Position numbers and translations under genes: made by a program
The notes under the pieces: generated by a model
Seen by the model: only the letters and a program-made list of their open reading frames with translations
Database searches by the model: none
What the model was told of the DNA's origin: nothing
Shown here: positions 20,528-29,398 of the stretch, piece after piece
Position numbering within the stretch: position 1 is the stretch's first letter
Layout: every line of letters starts with the position of its first letter
NCBI RefSeq assembly: GCF_000934465.1
Contig: NZ_JXWY01000033.1
Location: 62,001 to 126,000 of the forward strand
Reading direction: 5' to 3'
DNA length: 64,000 nucleotides
DNA from: Staphylococcus microti
GTDB taxonomy: Bacteria; Bacillota; Bacilli; Staphylococcales; Staphylococcaceae

Positions 20528-20730
20528 AAGTTATATAAACGACAAGAGTGTTATAGGTAATAATAAGTATACGATGTAATCTTGTTGTTTGTTTATGGCG
20601 TTTTGATTATACTGGAAAAATAGAGACTCTAGTTTATAAAAATCGCTATATTAGCATATTATCTAAAAGCAATGAACTCATGCGTTATGATAAATAAAGT
20701 AGTTGAAGGGGATTAAGATATATCTATAAA
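20528..20730. other. A+T-rich intergenic DNA after guaA
   Basis: No gene is visible. The composition is clearly more A+T-rich than the guanine operon and continues into the AlbA_2 gene, consistent with inserted accessory DNA. Confidence 0.4.
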
Positions 20731-20843
20731 CCTCTAGAAAACCTCTAGAAAATTTAGCTGTAAAACACTGTAGATATAAAGCATTTAGGGAATGACTGTC
20801 AGAAAACCTCTAGAAAACCTCTAGAAAACCTCTAGAACTAGAG
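20731..20843. repeat. Helically phased CCTCTAGAAAA repeats upstream of the AlbA_2 gene
   Basis: The 11-bp unit CCTCTAGAAAA starts at 20731 and 20742, then again at 20807, 20818 and 20829. Within each cluster the period is exactly 11 bp, about one helical turn. The last copy runs into a perfect inverted repeat CTCTAG-AA-CTAGAG at 20830-20843. The array ends 19 bp before the start codon, so it covers the likely promoter and leader. It looks like a multi-copy protein-binding site, most simply for the protein encoded next door. Confidence 0.8.
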
Positions 20844-20862
20844 AAGAAAGGATTGAAGGATA

Positions 20863-22362
20863 ATGACATTAAAATTTTTGGAAGAAGGAACAACAGTTGA
20901 GTATAAAAAGGCAAAGGGTCAGTTTCCAAAGACTTTTTGGGATACCTATTCTTCTTTTTCCAATACTGAAGGTGGGTATATTTATCTAGGTGTTAGTGAA
21001 AGCGATTATGGATATGAAGTGACTGGTTTGGTTGATGCACAAAAATTTATTCAAATTATTGTTGATACAGCTAATGATAAGCAGTTTACTAATTTCAATA
21101 ATATAAAAGTCAGTAATATAGAAAAATTAGAATATAAAGGCTTAGAATTCTTAAGAGTACGCGTACCTGAAGCAAAGAGTGAATACAAACCAGTACATGT
21201 TAGAGGTAATATAAATAATAGTTTTATAAGAAGAAATGATAGTGATCATAAAATGAGCAATGAAGAAATGAGACGTTATCTAAGGGATGCTAACCCAAAT
21301 AGTGATAGTGAATTATTATCTAATTTTACAATTGAGGATTTAGATTTGGATACTATTAAAAAGTATAAGTCTTTAATTCATGAAAGAAATTCAGAGATGG
21401 ACGTTTTATCTATGGATCACTGGGAGTTTCTAAAGCAATTTGGAGCTGTAGGAAGGGATAGGGAAAAGAATGAATATAAGCTGAAAAAAGGGGCATTGTT
21501 ATTTTTTGGTAAAGAAAATGCTATTTTAGATGTTTATCCTAAATTCCATTTAGACTATCGTAATAAAACGCATTATTCTGAAGATAAAAGATGGCTTGAT
21601 CGAGTGAGTTCGGGTGAAATGGGGAGTGAAGAAATAAATTTATTTAATTTTTATAATACGGTTTTAAATAGATTGACGAATACAGTAATGGAAGAATTTG
21701 TATTAGATGATGAAACAAAAGTTCGTCAGGATGTTAAAAGTGATGTTGAAGTTGCTTTGCGAGAAGCACTGGCAAATTTACTGATACATGCTGATTATGA
21801 GGACAACTCATCTATCATTGTAGAAGCCTATAAAAATAATTATGTATTTAACAATCCGGGAGAAATGTTAGTCACAAAAGAAGAATTTGCAAGAGGAGGA
21901 GAATCTAAAACTAGAAATGCAACTATTTTTACATTATTTAGAAAAGCTGGTTATAGTGAGCGAGCTGGTTCAGGGGGCATGAAAATATTCAATGTAGCCA
22001 AAAGGAATAAGTTCCGTATGCCGGAGATTCAGAGTAGCGAAGGAAAAACAAAACTAAAAATATGGAAAATTGACTTAGTTGATAGCTACAATGATTTGAC
22101 AGAACCGGAAAAGAATATTCTAAGATATATTATTAAAGAAAATAGAAATGTTAAAATGAAAGAAATACAAAATTTGGAAGGCTTCACTGAATATATCGCT
22201 AAAACAAACATCAATAAACTTATTCAAAGAGATATTGTTATGAAATTTGGTGAGAGTCGTTCTACCACTTATGGTTTGAAACCTAATAGCAGTGAAATGA
22301 TTGCTAATATAGAGCACAGTATGAGAAATATACAAGAATACATTGTAAATAAAAGCCGATAA
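20863..22362 (+). CDS. AlbA_2 (Schlafen-type) DNA-binding, ATPase-like regulator/defence protein
   Basis: A 499-aa protein. Residues about 5-130 match the AlbA_2 domain: EGTTVEYKKA, SFSNTEGGYIYLGVSE, then VRGNINNSFIRRND. Residues about 295-385 fit the HATPase_c_4-like module of RecG-related transcriptional regulators (VALREALANLLIHADY, FNNPGEM, AGYSERAGSGGMKIF). The last 90 residues look like a winged helix. GAAGGA precedes the ATG. It stands alone after guaA in A+T-rich DNA, preceded by a repeat array. Relatives are annotated as transcription regulators, and some AlbA_2 proteins act in phage defence. Which applies here is unknown. Confidence 0.75.
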   Translation: MTLKFLEEGTTVEYKKAKGQFPKTFWDTYSSFSNTEGGYIYLGVSESDYGYEVTGLVDAQKFIQIIVDTANDKQFTNFNNIKVSNIEKLEYKGLEFLRVRVPEAKSEYKPVHVRGNINNSFIRRNDSDHKMSNEEMRRYLRDANPNSDSELLSNFTIEDLDLDTIKKYKSLIHERNSEMDVLSMDHWEFLKQFGAVGRDREKNEYKLKKGALLFFGKENAILDVYPKFHLDYRNKTHYSEDKRWLDRVSSGEMGSEEINLFNFYNTVLNRLTNTVMEEFVLDDETKVRQDVKSDVEVALREALANLLIHADYEDNSSIIVEAYKNNYVFNNPGEMLVTKEEFARGGESKTRNATIFTLFRKAGYSERAGSGGMKIFNVAKRNKFRMPEIQSSEGKTKLKIWKIDLVDSYNDLTEPEKNILRYIIKENRNVKMKEIQNLEGFTEYIAKTNINKLIQRDIVMKFGESRSTTYGLKPNSSEMIANIEHSMRNIQEYIVNKSR

Positions 22363-22411
22363 ATCCTTAATCTGAATAGTATATAAAGAATTTAGGTTGT
22401 TTTGATATAAA

Positions 22412-22449
22412 AGGAAGGGGCTGGGACATAGACACCCAATCCCCTTTTT
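22412..22449. terminator. Terminator-like staphylococcal intergenic element
   Basis: AAGGGG-C-TGGG...CCCA-AT-CCCCTTTTT folds into a strong hairpin between two convergent genes. It includes the GGGGCTGGGACATA segment that I recall as recurrent in staphylococcal intergenic regions. Confidence 0.75.
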
Positions 22450-22469
22450 CAGAGAAAGCTTGAACATAT

Positions 22470-23270
22470 CTAGTTTTCCTTAATGACAAGATTACTACGT
22501 TTCAGTACCCAAATGCCGCAAATCAATGAGAGAGTTGTTAATCCAACAGCTAATAACAAATAGAAATGGTCTTGTATACCAAACAATGTGTTACGCATGG
22601 CTGTCACTTGATAAGTTAACGGATTAATAGATGCGACGATATTAATGTATTGTGGTACGTTTTCAGCGAGATAAAAAGTAGGTGCTGAGAACCCCAAAGG
22701 TAACATCATCATCGCAATAATTGTATCTCTTTTTTGATAATCATTGATAAAAACAGTAATCATAATGCCGATAGATGTCCAAAAAAGTAACGAAATGATG
22801 CCGATTAAAATGACAATGACAAACTGTATAAACGATATGTTTAAATCAAATGGTAGTGTGAGTACGTAAAGTAATAGTGATTGGACGGTAAAACCAATGA
22901 CAGGGTATGTTGACATGCCGATGATATAGTAAAATGGCTTAATGCCACTTAAGAATTTGAGTGACAACAAGCCCCATCTTTTATCTATCGTTGTTCGATA
23001 TATCGTTTGTGTCATTTGGCTTACAATTAATAACCCCATTACACCAATCAATGCGTAGGACTGGTATTGGATGTCCATATTAAAGTATGTGATAGTACCT
23101 AAAGCACCTCCGAGCCCCATGACTAAAAATAGAAAATAAATCGTCGGTTGGACGACTTGTGTGATTAAGATATTTTTGTTGCGCCAAAAAGCTTTAAATT
23201 CTATGTGCATTAAAATGCCTAAACTACTAATGCCTAAGTTGCTTTTCTTTCTGAATTCTTGGACTAACAT
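22470..23270 (-). CDS. ABC-2 type transporter permease
   Basis: A 266-aa membrane protein with six predicted helices and the ABC-2 layout: a cytoplasmic N-terminus, a first helix around residue 40, and a conserved IGIMITVFINDYQKRDTI stretch before the later helices. It pairs with the ATPase gene 12 bp upstream to form an exporter of the DrrAB/multidrug kind. The substrate cannot be told from sequence. The LPLGFSAPTFYLAENVP segment is typical of drug- or lipid-exporting ABC-2 permeases. Confidence 0.85.
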   Translation of the reverse strand: MLVQEFRKKSNLGISSLGILMHIEFKAFWRNKNILITQVVQPTIYFLFLVMGLGGALGTITYFNMDIQYQSYALIGVMGLLIVSQMTQTIYRTTIDKRWGLLSLKFLSGIKPFYYIIGMSTYPVIGFTVQSLLLYVLTLPFDLNISFIQFVIVILIGIISLLFWTSIGIMITVFINDYQKRDTIIAMMMLPLGFSAPTFYLAENVPQYINIVASINPLTYQVTAMRNTLFGIQDHFYLLLAVGLTTLSLICGIWVLKRSNLVIKEN

Positions 23271-23282
23271 ATACCCATCCCC

Positions 23283-24206
23283 TTATTGTTTGATAGATAA
23301 ATAAGAATCACGTAAACTCTTTTTTTCTTCGCTGAAACTTTTAATTTTTCCCAATGTTGCACATGCTTGAATAACATCTGATACGTTCTGGGTATGGTTG
23401 ATATTGAATCTAATCGTATGGTCATCTATAACGTCATATTGGTTCACATGTTGTGCCATAACTGTATGAACAGTAGTTGTATTAAGTGGCTCTGCATAGA
23501 CAATCGTATAGTTGATGGTTTTGTTGTTATTTTCAATGAAATCTGCCATATTACCGTAATATTTGAGTGCTCCGTGATCGATATACAACACTTTATTGCA
23601 ATATTTCTCTAATAAATTGAGATCGTGTGACGATACGATTGCAGCAGCATCACGTTCTTTAACAGCATCACTTAAATAACTGAGAAAGCTTTCTGCAGAT
23701 TCCGTATCTAAACCAGTCGTTGGTTCATCTAAAAGATAAAAAGCAGGGTTATGTGCAATGGATCGTGCAATTTGTACCCGTTGTTGCTGACCACCAGATA
23801 ATTGATCTACCGTCAAATGATGTTTGTCTTCTAAATTTACAATTTTTAATGCTTCGGTCGCCAAATGAGTGGCTTCTTTATTTTTATATCCAGCTAACAA
23901 TGTGCCCAATACGACATTATCTAAAACTGTTAAGTACCAATCGACGACTTGTTGTTGCGGACTAAAACCTAAAAAGCTGTATGGGTGTTTCGACGGCAAG
24001 TAGGTGTCGTTAATTGTGACTGTACCAGATTGATACGATTGTACCCCTGAAATCGTATTAATCAATGTCGATTTGCCGGAACCGTTAGAACCGACTAAGG
24101 CAACGAAGTCTCCGCTATCAATATCGAATGTTATATCACGAATCCCTTTTTGATTGTCATACAGTTGTGTCACATGTTGAATTGAAAGTAGTGTTGATGT
24201 GTTCAT
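23283..24206 (-). CDS. ABC transporter ATP-binding protein (ABC-2 exporter)
   Basis: A 307-aa ATPase. Walker A is GSNGSGKST at about residues 38-46, the signature LSGGQQQR near 138, and Walker B YLLDEPTTGLD follows. From about residue 215 a C-terminal extension without catalytic motifs is present, as in DrrA-type exporters. It is first gene of a two-gene operon with the permease. A hydrophilic efflux role such as drug or antimicrobial export is likely but unproven. Confidence 0.88.
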   Translation of the reverse strand: MNTSTLLSIQHVTQLYDNQKGIRDITFDIDSGDFVALVGSNGSGKSTLINTISGVQSYQSGTVTINDTYLPSKHPYSFLGFSPQQQVVDWYLTVLDNVVLGTLLAGYKNKEATHLATEALKIVNLEDKHHLTVDQLSGGQQQRVQIARSIAHNPAFYLLDEPTTGLDTESAESFLSYLSDAVKERDAAAIVSSHDLNLLEKYCNKVLYIDHGALKYYGNMADFIENNNKTINYTIVYAEPLNTTTVHTVMAQHVNQYDVIDDHTIRFNINHTQNVSDVIQACATLGKIKSFSEEKKSLRDSYLSIKQ

Positions 24207-24620
24207 ATGTATCTATCCCCTTTGTATGAAATTGTATTCCCACCCAGTAACACTAGTGTCGCATAAATTTTTAAAAAATTGAATAATTTAAAAGAATTTT
24301 CTGTAAATTAACAGTGAACTAAAAACTCTAATCTAACAATACACGCTCAAAGATAATGCAAAGGAACACCCATGGATTCTGAACCGTGATAAAAAACTGC
24401 TATATAAATATGAGAATGACAGCATGTGTCTGAATGGAATTGATTTGATAGAAAACGAGGTGCGGTAAGTAACAGTGAGAACATGCCACAGATATAGCAC
24501 TTTTATTATTTTAATATAGTATTTCTGGTTAAATGAGCGTATGAATAAAAGGTCGTGACTTGTTTATTTTAGATATCTATACGAGTTGCTCTACAAGGTA
24601 GCTATCTAAAACCAAATAAT
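24207..24620. other. Divergent intergenic region, no gene seen
   Basis: About 410 bp of A+T-rich sequence between the divergent ABC operon and the surface protease. No convincing open frame or known RNA is visible. It must hold the ABC operon promoter. Confidence 0.4.
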
Positions 24621-24634
24621 TTAGGTTAACCTAA
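24621..24634. promoter_or_regulatory. DtxR/MntR-like palindrome
   Basis: TTAGGTTAACCTAA is a perfect 14-bp palindrome ending 8 bp before the -35 of the protease promoter. It strongly resembles operators of DtxR-family metalloregulators (DtxR TTAGGTTAGCCTAACC, and the staphylococcal SirR/MntR boxes). It suggests manganese- or iron-dependent control. Confidence 0.6.
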
Positions 24635-24642
24635 CAAATAAG

Positions 24643-24671
24643 TTGATTAAAATTAAAAACAAGGCTATACT
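24643..24671 (+). promoter_or_regulatory. SigA promoter of the surface protease
   Basis: TTGATT at 24643-24648 and TATACT at 24666-24671 with a 17-bp spacer. The expected transcript start lies about 20 bp before the ribosome site of the protease gene. Confidence 0.7.
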
Positions 24672-24700
24672 ACATGATAAAGAGAGAAAGGAGTCATGCC

Positions 24701-26347
24701 ATGCATAAATTTAACTACATAAAAGTGCCGTTAATTATGACGGGTCTATATTTTGTTTCTCCAATATCCAGTGCACAGGCGAGTGAGGTTGAAGAAACGC
24801 CAACACCCAATGTAACGGCTACGACACAAGAAGTAACGCAAGAACAGCAAGTGGCAGGCGATGATAATGTTACTGACCATTCATTAACGACACAACCATT
24901 AAATGCACCTGCTGAACAAAACAATTCAAGTGAGGTACAAGGCAATACATATAGTGCAACAGAGACGTTTGACGAAGATTTAGAAGATGTTGCATCGGAT
25001 ATGGATGTTGATGAAGCATCAGACGAACCATTTGTTTATGACACGTCTAAAGACCCGAATTATGACGCAGAAGGAAATTTAATAGATACACGTAAGAAGT
25101 TAACGGGTAGTGATATGAAAGCTGAGACGGCTTTCGTTCATACGGATAATGCGAATTATACGGGTGAGATTGAAAGTCTAAAAGGTGGTGATGGATCGGG
25201 TGCTGTTATCGGAAAAAATCTAATTTTAACAGCCGGTCATGTTTTGTATAACAATAATTATCCGAGAGATTACATGACAGGTGGCTATGTCATACCTGGA
25301 AAAGATGGGGAGAACGAACCGTATGGTAGATTTAAAATTAAGGCGATGTATGTACCTGACAAGTATCAAGAAACGCCTTGGAGACGGTATGACATGGGTA
25401 TTATTGAAGTTGAACCGAATGAGAAAGGACAGTCTATTGGCGACTTAATTCAACCGTATAATATTAAGCCTTTTGATCGCAGTATGATTGGTAAAAAAGT
25501 GTATAGTCAAGGATATCCGATAGAGAAGAATCGTTTAACAAAGAACCAGTGGCAAGCGGACGGGACAATTATTCAAGTTCAAGAGCAAGGGACAATTGAA
25601 TATTCCATGCTGAATTCTGAAGGACAGTCTGGCGGACCTGTTTTGTTAGATAACAGTCGTGATATTGTCGCAATTCATACGTATGGAACAAGAGGTAATG
25701 ATTACGGCACATTAGGTACGCCAATCACACCAGAGTTATACGATTGGATTAATGGCTTTATAGAGAAAGAGGCGCCAAGAATGCCGGTGGAAGACGTTGC
25801 GTCAATTGAACAAGGCGATGCACCGGCTAAAGAAGACGTTGCGTCAGTTGAACAAGGCGATGTACCGGCTAAAGAAGATGTTGCATCAGTTGAAGAACCT
25901 GCTGAACCTGTTCAAGTGAAAGAGGAGCAACAAAGTTCTGATGATGTGACGCAAAATACGCCTGCCTCTATGCATACGACTGAGAAAGAAAGTGAACAAC
26001 CAGTGACTGTGCCGGTTTCAGCATCAGGGTCATCGGATGTGGGTGTGAAGTCTATAACTAATGCAATGGCGAAGGTTGAAAAGACTACTGTCACACCAGT
26101 AACATACCATCCTAATCATTCTGATGATGACTCAACTGTGCGTACGCAGACAACTCATAAGGCACATTTGACAGATATGCGTCCTGGGAAGTCTAGCGGG
26201 ACGTCATCGACAAATAATGTAACGAAACGTCAACTGCCTTATACTGGAGAGTCAGAAACACATACAGCACCAGTCATGGGGTTTGTATTGGCATTTTTAG
26301 GCGCTATCGCCATACGGTTTAGAAAGCAATTTAAAAATATGAAATAA
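24701..26347 (+). CDS. LPXTG-anchored V8-like serine protease
   Basis: A 548-aa exported protease. A signal peptide ends near SSAQAS (residue 27). Residues 30-135 are an acidic, low-complexity prodomain-like region. The catalytic domain at about 140-370 has the chymotrypsin/V8-type triad H180 (LTAGHVL), D231 (RRYDMGI) and S310 (EGQSGGPV). Next come three near-repeats of 14 residues (EDVASVEQGDVPAK), a disordered Pro/Thr/Ser stalk, then LPYTG at 512-516, a hydrophobic helix and a basic tail. Sortase A should therefore attach it to the wall; V8/SspA itself is secreted free. ATG 24701 is preceded by GAAAGGAG. Substrate preference for Glu is inferred from family only. Confidence 0.85.
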   Translation: MHKFNYIKVPLIMTGLYFVSPISSAQASEVEETPTPNVTATTQEVTQEQQVAGDDNVTDHSLTTQPLNAPAEQNNSSEVQGNTYSATETFDEDLEDVASDMDVDEASDEPFVYDTSKDPNYDAEGNLIDTRKKLTGSDMKAETAFVHTDNANYTGEIESLKGGDGSGAVIGKNLILTAGHVLYNNNYPRDYMTGGYVIPGKDGENEPYGRFKIKAMYVPDKYQETPWRRYDMGIIEVEPNEKGQSIGDLIQPYNIKPFDRSMIGKKVYSQGYPIEKNRLTKNQWQADGTIIQVQEQGTIEYSMLNSEGQSGGPVLLDNSRDIVAIHTYGTRGNDYGTLGTPITPELYDWINGFIEKEAPRMPVEDVASIEQGDAPAKEDVASVEQGDVPAKEDVASVEEPAEPVQVKEEQQSSDDVTQNTPASMHTTEKESEQPVTVPVSASGSSDVGVKSITNAMAKVEKTTVTPVTYHPNHSDDDSTVRTQTTHKAHLTDMRPGKSSGTSSTNNVTKRQLPYTGESETHTAPVMGFVLAFLGAIAIRFRKQFKNMK

Positions 26348-26351
26348 TAAT

Positions 26352-26399
26352 AAAAGGCTAGAACATATCACTTTTAACGGGTATGTTTTAGCCTTTTTT
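26352..26399 (+). terminator. Terminator of the surface protease
   Basis: Stem AAAAGGCTAGAACATA / TATGTTTTAGCCTTTT followed by T-run. Confidence 0.85.
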
Positions 26400-26522
26400 G
26401 TTTGAAAAGAAAGTTCGTATTTTATCTATGTATTGTTATTTGTGTCTCGATCAAACTGTGGTATTCTTATAACAATAAATTTGTGATGAGATAAACTTTT
26501 TATAGTTTTGAAAGGAACGCAT

Positions 26523-27512
26523 ATGAATCGTACAGTCAGAGAGATACCTAAGATAGAGTTACATTGTCACTTAGATGGATCAGTCAGTCCGGAATATTTA
26601 GCGACACAAGCTGAAGAACAAAATATAGCTCTTGATATGGAGAAAACGTCAGTCGATGATGATTGCCAAAGCTTAGTCGAGTATTTAGGGTGTTTTGACG
26701 AAATACTCAAGGTTATGCAAACAGAGAAGAGTTTGATTGATAGTGTTGTTGATGTCGCTGCTCAAGCCCATCGTGACGGGATTAAATATATTGAATTGCG
26801 CTTTGCACCTAAGTTTCATTTGGACAAAGGATTATCGTTATTAGATGTCATTAGTGCGACTGTGCAAGGTGCGATGAAAGCAGAAGCGCAGTATTCAGTT
26901 GTCGTACGTTTATTAGTATGTGGTATGAAACATCATAGTAACGCTGAGAATATTGAAGTGTTTCGCTATTTACATGAACAGCCGTCATTACAAAAATATG
27001 TTGTCGGTGTCGATTTGGCAGGTGGAGAAGAAGATGATGCGATGTATGAATTTGCGGAGTGTATTGCCTATGCGAAAGCACACAAGTTGAATATTACGTT
27101 ACATGCAGGCGAATGTGGTTGCAACAAAAATGTTTATGACGCCATTAAACTAGGTGCAAAGCGTATCGGACATGGTGTCTCGTCTTTGAAAGATACCGAA
27201 TTGTTAAGTAAGTTGAAGCGTGAAGATGTATTGTTAGAAATTTGTCCGTGCAGCAATCTGCAAACAAAAGCCATTCAAAACATTAATGATATCGATATTC
27301 CTTTGTTGAAACAGTTGGACGTTCCATTTTTAATTAATACAGATAATCGAGGCGTTACACGTACGAATCTCGTTAAGGAATATGCTTTGTTATTAGACAA
27401 TCAACTGTTAACGCTTGAAGATATTCCACTGATTAACAAAAAAGCGTTGAAATATGCGTTTGTGGATTCGGAAACGAAACAGCAATTAATCAAAACTTAT
27501 TTTGATGTGTAA
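26523..27512 (+). CDS. add: Adenosine deaminase
   Basis: Zinc hydrolase deaminating adenosine to inosine, feeding purine salvage. The 329-aa protein has the metal-binding ELHCHLDGS near residue 15, a further motif HAGECG near 195, the helper segment ICPCSNLQT, and the metal-binding aspartate in NTDNRGVTRT. Length is normal for the family. ATG 26523 is chosen for its AAAGGA ribosome site; an upstream TTG in frame adds five residues. It stands alone between the protease and a hydrolase gene. Confidence 0.9.
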   Translation: MNRTVREIPKIELHCHLDGSVSPEYLATQAEEQNIALDMEKTSVDDDCQSLVEYLGCFDEILKVMQTEKSLIDSVVDVAAQAHRDGIKYIELRFAPKFHLDKGLSLLDVISATVQGAMKAEAQYSVVVRLLVCGMKHHSNAENIEVFRYLHEQPSLQKYVVGVDLAGGEEDDAMYEFAECIAYAKAHKLNITLHAGECGCNKNVYDAIKLGAKRIGHGVSSLKDTELLSKLKREDVLLEICPCSNLQTKAIQNINDIDIPLLKQLDVPFLINTDNRGVTRTNLVKEYALLLDNQLLTLEDIPLINKKALKYAFVDSETKQQLIKTYFDV

Positions 27513-27626
27513 GCTAACGAACATCTTAATGTTTTTTCGATCATCAACAGGTTATGAAGTGAAAAAACCTCAAATTTCTATTACTATTTAGATATAGCAT
27601 TTATAAATTTCCAAGGGGTGGTTTAT

Positions 27627-28445
27627 ATGAACTATATTAAACATTTAACATCTGAGGACGGCACAATGCTTCATGTGAAAGTGAATGATATTGTCGGCGA
27701 AGAGGCTAAAGCGAATGTCATTATTGTACATGGGCTGGCGGAGTCGTTGGAACGTTATGATGAGATTGCGCACTATTTGAATGAACAGCAATTCAATGTC
27801 ATTCGTTATGATCAACGTGGTCATGGTCATTCAGGTGGACAACAAACGTTTTATAGTCGTATTGACGAAATTGTGGAAGATTTGTCGGCAGTGATTGACT
27901 ATGTGAAGCAAACGTTTGAAGGGAAAGTGTATTTGTTAGGACATAGTATGGGTGGTTATACGGTTACGTTGTTTGGCACAAAACATCCGAATGTAGTGGA
28001 CGGTATCATTACTTGTGGTGCGTTGACACGTTACCAGTTAGAGTTGTTCGGGCAACCAGATCGTAGTATTTCGCCACAAACGTATTTTGAGAATCAATTA
28101 GGCGAAGGTGTATGTTCAGATCCGGATGTCATGAAAAAATATGAATTAGACGATTTAAATGCGAAGCGTATTTCAATGGGACTCGTCTTTACACTGCTAG
28201 ATGGTGTCGAATATTTGAAAAAGAACGCTGAAAAATTGACGGACAATATTTTAATCTTGCATGGTAAAGAAGATGGCTTAGTGAGTTACAAAGACTCGTT
28301 ACAATTATTTGATGAAGTTGGTTCAGAGCACAAGTCGATTCATATATACGATGGGTTACAGCACGAAATATTAAATGAAAGTTCGTATAATCGAAGTATT
28401 TTTGCGGAGATTGTATATTGGCTAGAAAATGAATTGAAGCGATAA
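27627..28445 (+). CDS. Alpha/beta hydrolase (monoacylglycerol lipase/lysophospholipase-like)
   Basis: A 272-aa serine hydrolase. It shows the oxyanion segment VHGLAESLERYD, the YDQRGHGHSGGQ motif typical of monoglyceride lipases, the nucleophile elbow GHSMGG, and a C-terminal LHGKEDGLV (Asp) and DGLQHEILNE (His). It has no signal peptide, so it acts in the cytoplasm or at the membrane face. AAGGGGTGG precedes ATG 27627. It has its own terminator. The natural substrate is unknown; lysophospholipids or monoglycerides are plausible. Confidence 0.85.
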   Translation: MNYIKHLTSEDGTMLHVKVNDIVGEEAKANVIIVHGLAESLERYDEIAHYLNEQQFNVIRYDQRGHGHSGGQQTFYSRIDEIVEDLSAVIDYVKQTFEGKVYLLGHSMGGYTVTLFGTKHPNVVDGIITCGALTRYQLELFGQPDRSISPQTYFENQLGEGVCSDPDVMKKYELDDLNAKRISMGLVFTLLDGVEYLKKNAEKLTDNILILHGKEDGLVSYKDSLQLFDEVGSEHKSIHIYDGLQHEILNESSYNRSIFAEIVYWLENELKR

Positions 28446-28449
28446 AATC

Positions 28450-28488
28450 AAAAAGCTAGAACATCCGAGTGGGGCGTTCTAGCTTTTT
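28450..28488. terminator. Shared terminator (hydrolase / cyclophilin-like gene)
   Basis: Stem AAAAAGCTAGAAC / GTTCTAGCTTTTT between convergent genes. Confidence 0.9.
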
Positions 28489-28491
28489 CGA

Positions 28492-28845
28492 TTACTCAGC
28501 TATAGCAATGGTTACTGTTACATCGTTATAACCTAAGTGGTCGCTCAGTGATGTGGCGTCGATAAGTTTGCCGAGTCGTGTGTATGTGTATGGCGTGGAA
28601 AAGTCTTGATAAAACAGAACGATTGTATCGTTGTCGTATAACATTAAATCGCCACTGTGAATTTGTTGAACAGCTTCTTGTTGTGTTGGGAATGTCGTAT
28701 CTAATGTATGGTATTTTTCGTTACGATTGAGATCGGTCATTTTGATTTTGAGGGGTAATAGACGCATTAGCTTTTCAGTAGCTGGATTTTCATTAAGTGT
28801 AGCAGTGTATGTTTGGTCATGAATCGTTAGTGAAATATTTGTCAT
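28492..28845 (-). CDS. Cyclophilin-like domain protein
   Basis: A 117-aa soluble protein. It has the small beta-barrel pattern of the cyclophilin-like (DUF369-type) family: ATLNENPATEKLMRLLPLKIKM, the central SGDLMLYDNDTIVLFYQDF, and YTRLGKLIDATSLSDHLG near the end. Members are compact and of unknown biochemical role; peptidyl-prolyl isomerase activity is not established for them. The start has GAGGCGATAACA before the ATG. Confidence 0.7.
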   Translation of the reverse strand: MTNISLTIHDQTYTATLNENPATEKLMRLLPLKIKMTDLNRNEKYHTLDTTFPTQQEAVQQIHSGDLMLYDNDTIVLFYQDFSTPYTYTRLGKLIDATSLSDHLGYNDVTVTIAIAE

Positions 28846-29090
28846 TGTTATCGCCTCGTTTGTTGAATTGTACTATTATTGTATGACTATCAATCGTTGG
28901 AATCAAAGTATATGTAAATTGAAACAGAAGCCTTTCAAAAGCGGATAAGGTATGTTACAGTAAGCGATGGATTAATTGCTGAAGTGTATCAGTGTACGAA
29001 TAAAACCGTGCTAGATACGTGAGATAAAAGAAAAATAGATGTTCATCAGTGATGTATATGACGCCTCAGTATATGAATTGGGCGTTTTTC
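28846..29090. other. Intergenic region with a possible short transcript end
   Basis: No gene is seen. ACGCC (29060-29064)...GGCGT followed by TTTTT near 29078-29092 forms a small terminator-like hairpin. It lies just before the next small gene, so it could be an attenuator or the end of a short RNA. Confidence 0.3.
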
Positions 29091-29110
29091 AATTTTAGTA
29101 GGAGGAATGT

Positions 29111-29296
29111 ATGATGAAGATGTTTGTGACGTATATCGTGACAACATTGCTTAGCTTTGTAGGTTTTGCGATTGCAGGTTTTGTCGCAAATGATATGGAG
29201 TGGTTACAAATCGCTATCATGTCGCTACTTGTCGGTTTATTAGTTACATGGACGTTTAACCCCATTGCCCCATTTAATTTTAAAAAACAACATTAA
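29111..29296 (+). CDS. Small membrane protein, unknown function
   Basis: A 61-aa protein with two hydrophobic helices (about residues 5-26 and 32-50) and a basic C-terminus (FNFKKQH). A strong TAGGAGGAATGT precedes the ATG pair, and a good terminator follows, so it is a real monocistronic gene. No motif is recognised. Confidence 0.65.
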   Translation: MMKMFVTYIVTTLLSFVGFAIAGFVANDMEWLQIAIMSLLVGLLVTWTFNPIAPFNFKKQH

Positions 29297-29311
29297 GCAA
29301 CTGTTATGAAG

Positions 29312-29341
29312 AAGTCACCCGTGTATAGGGTGGCTTTTTTT
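29312..29341 (+). terminator. Terminator of the small membrane protein gene
   Basis: GTCACCC / GGGTGGC stem with T-run. Confidence 0.8.
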
Positions 29342-29398
29342 GATGTCGTGACAGGTATGTTAATATAAAAAGAAATCGAGTGTATGGGAAGTGATCGG

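Noticed and set aside
20731-20843. Repeat array as a CRISPR or plasmid origin
   Set aside because: Units are 11 bp with no variable spacers of 30 bp, and there is no cas or replication gene. A regulatory array is the simpler reading.
22120-22467. 115-aa minus-strand frame over the AlbA_2 gene end
   Set aside because: It is antisense to the coding sequence and runs through the terminator hairpin; no ribosome site or motif.
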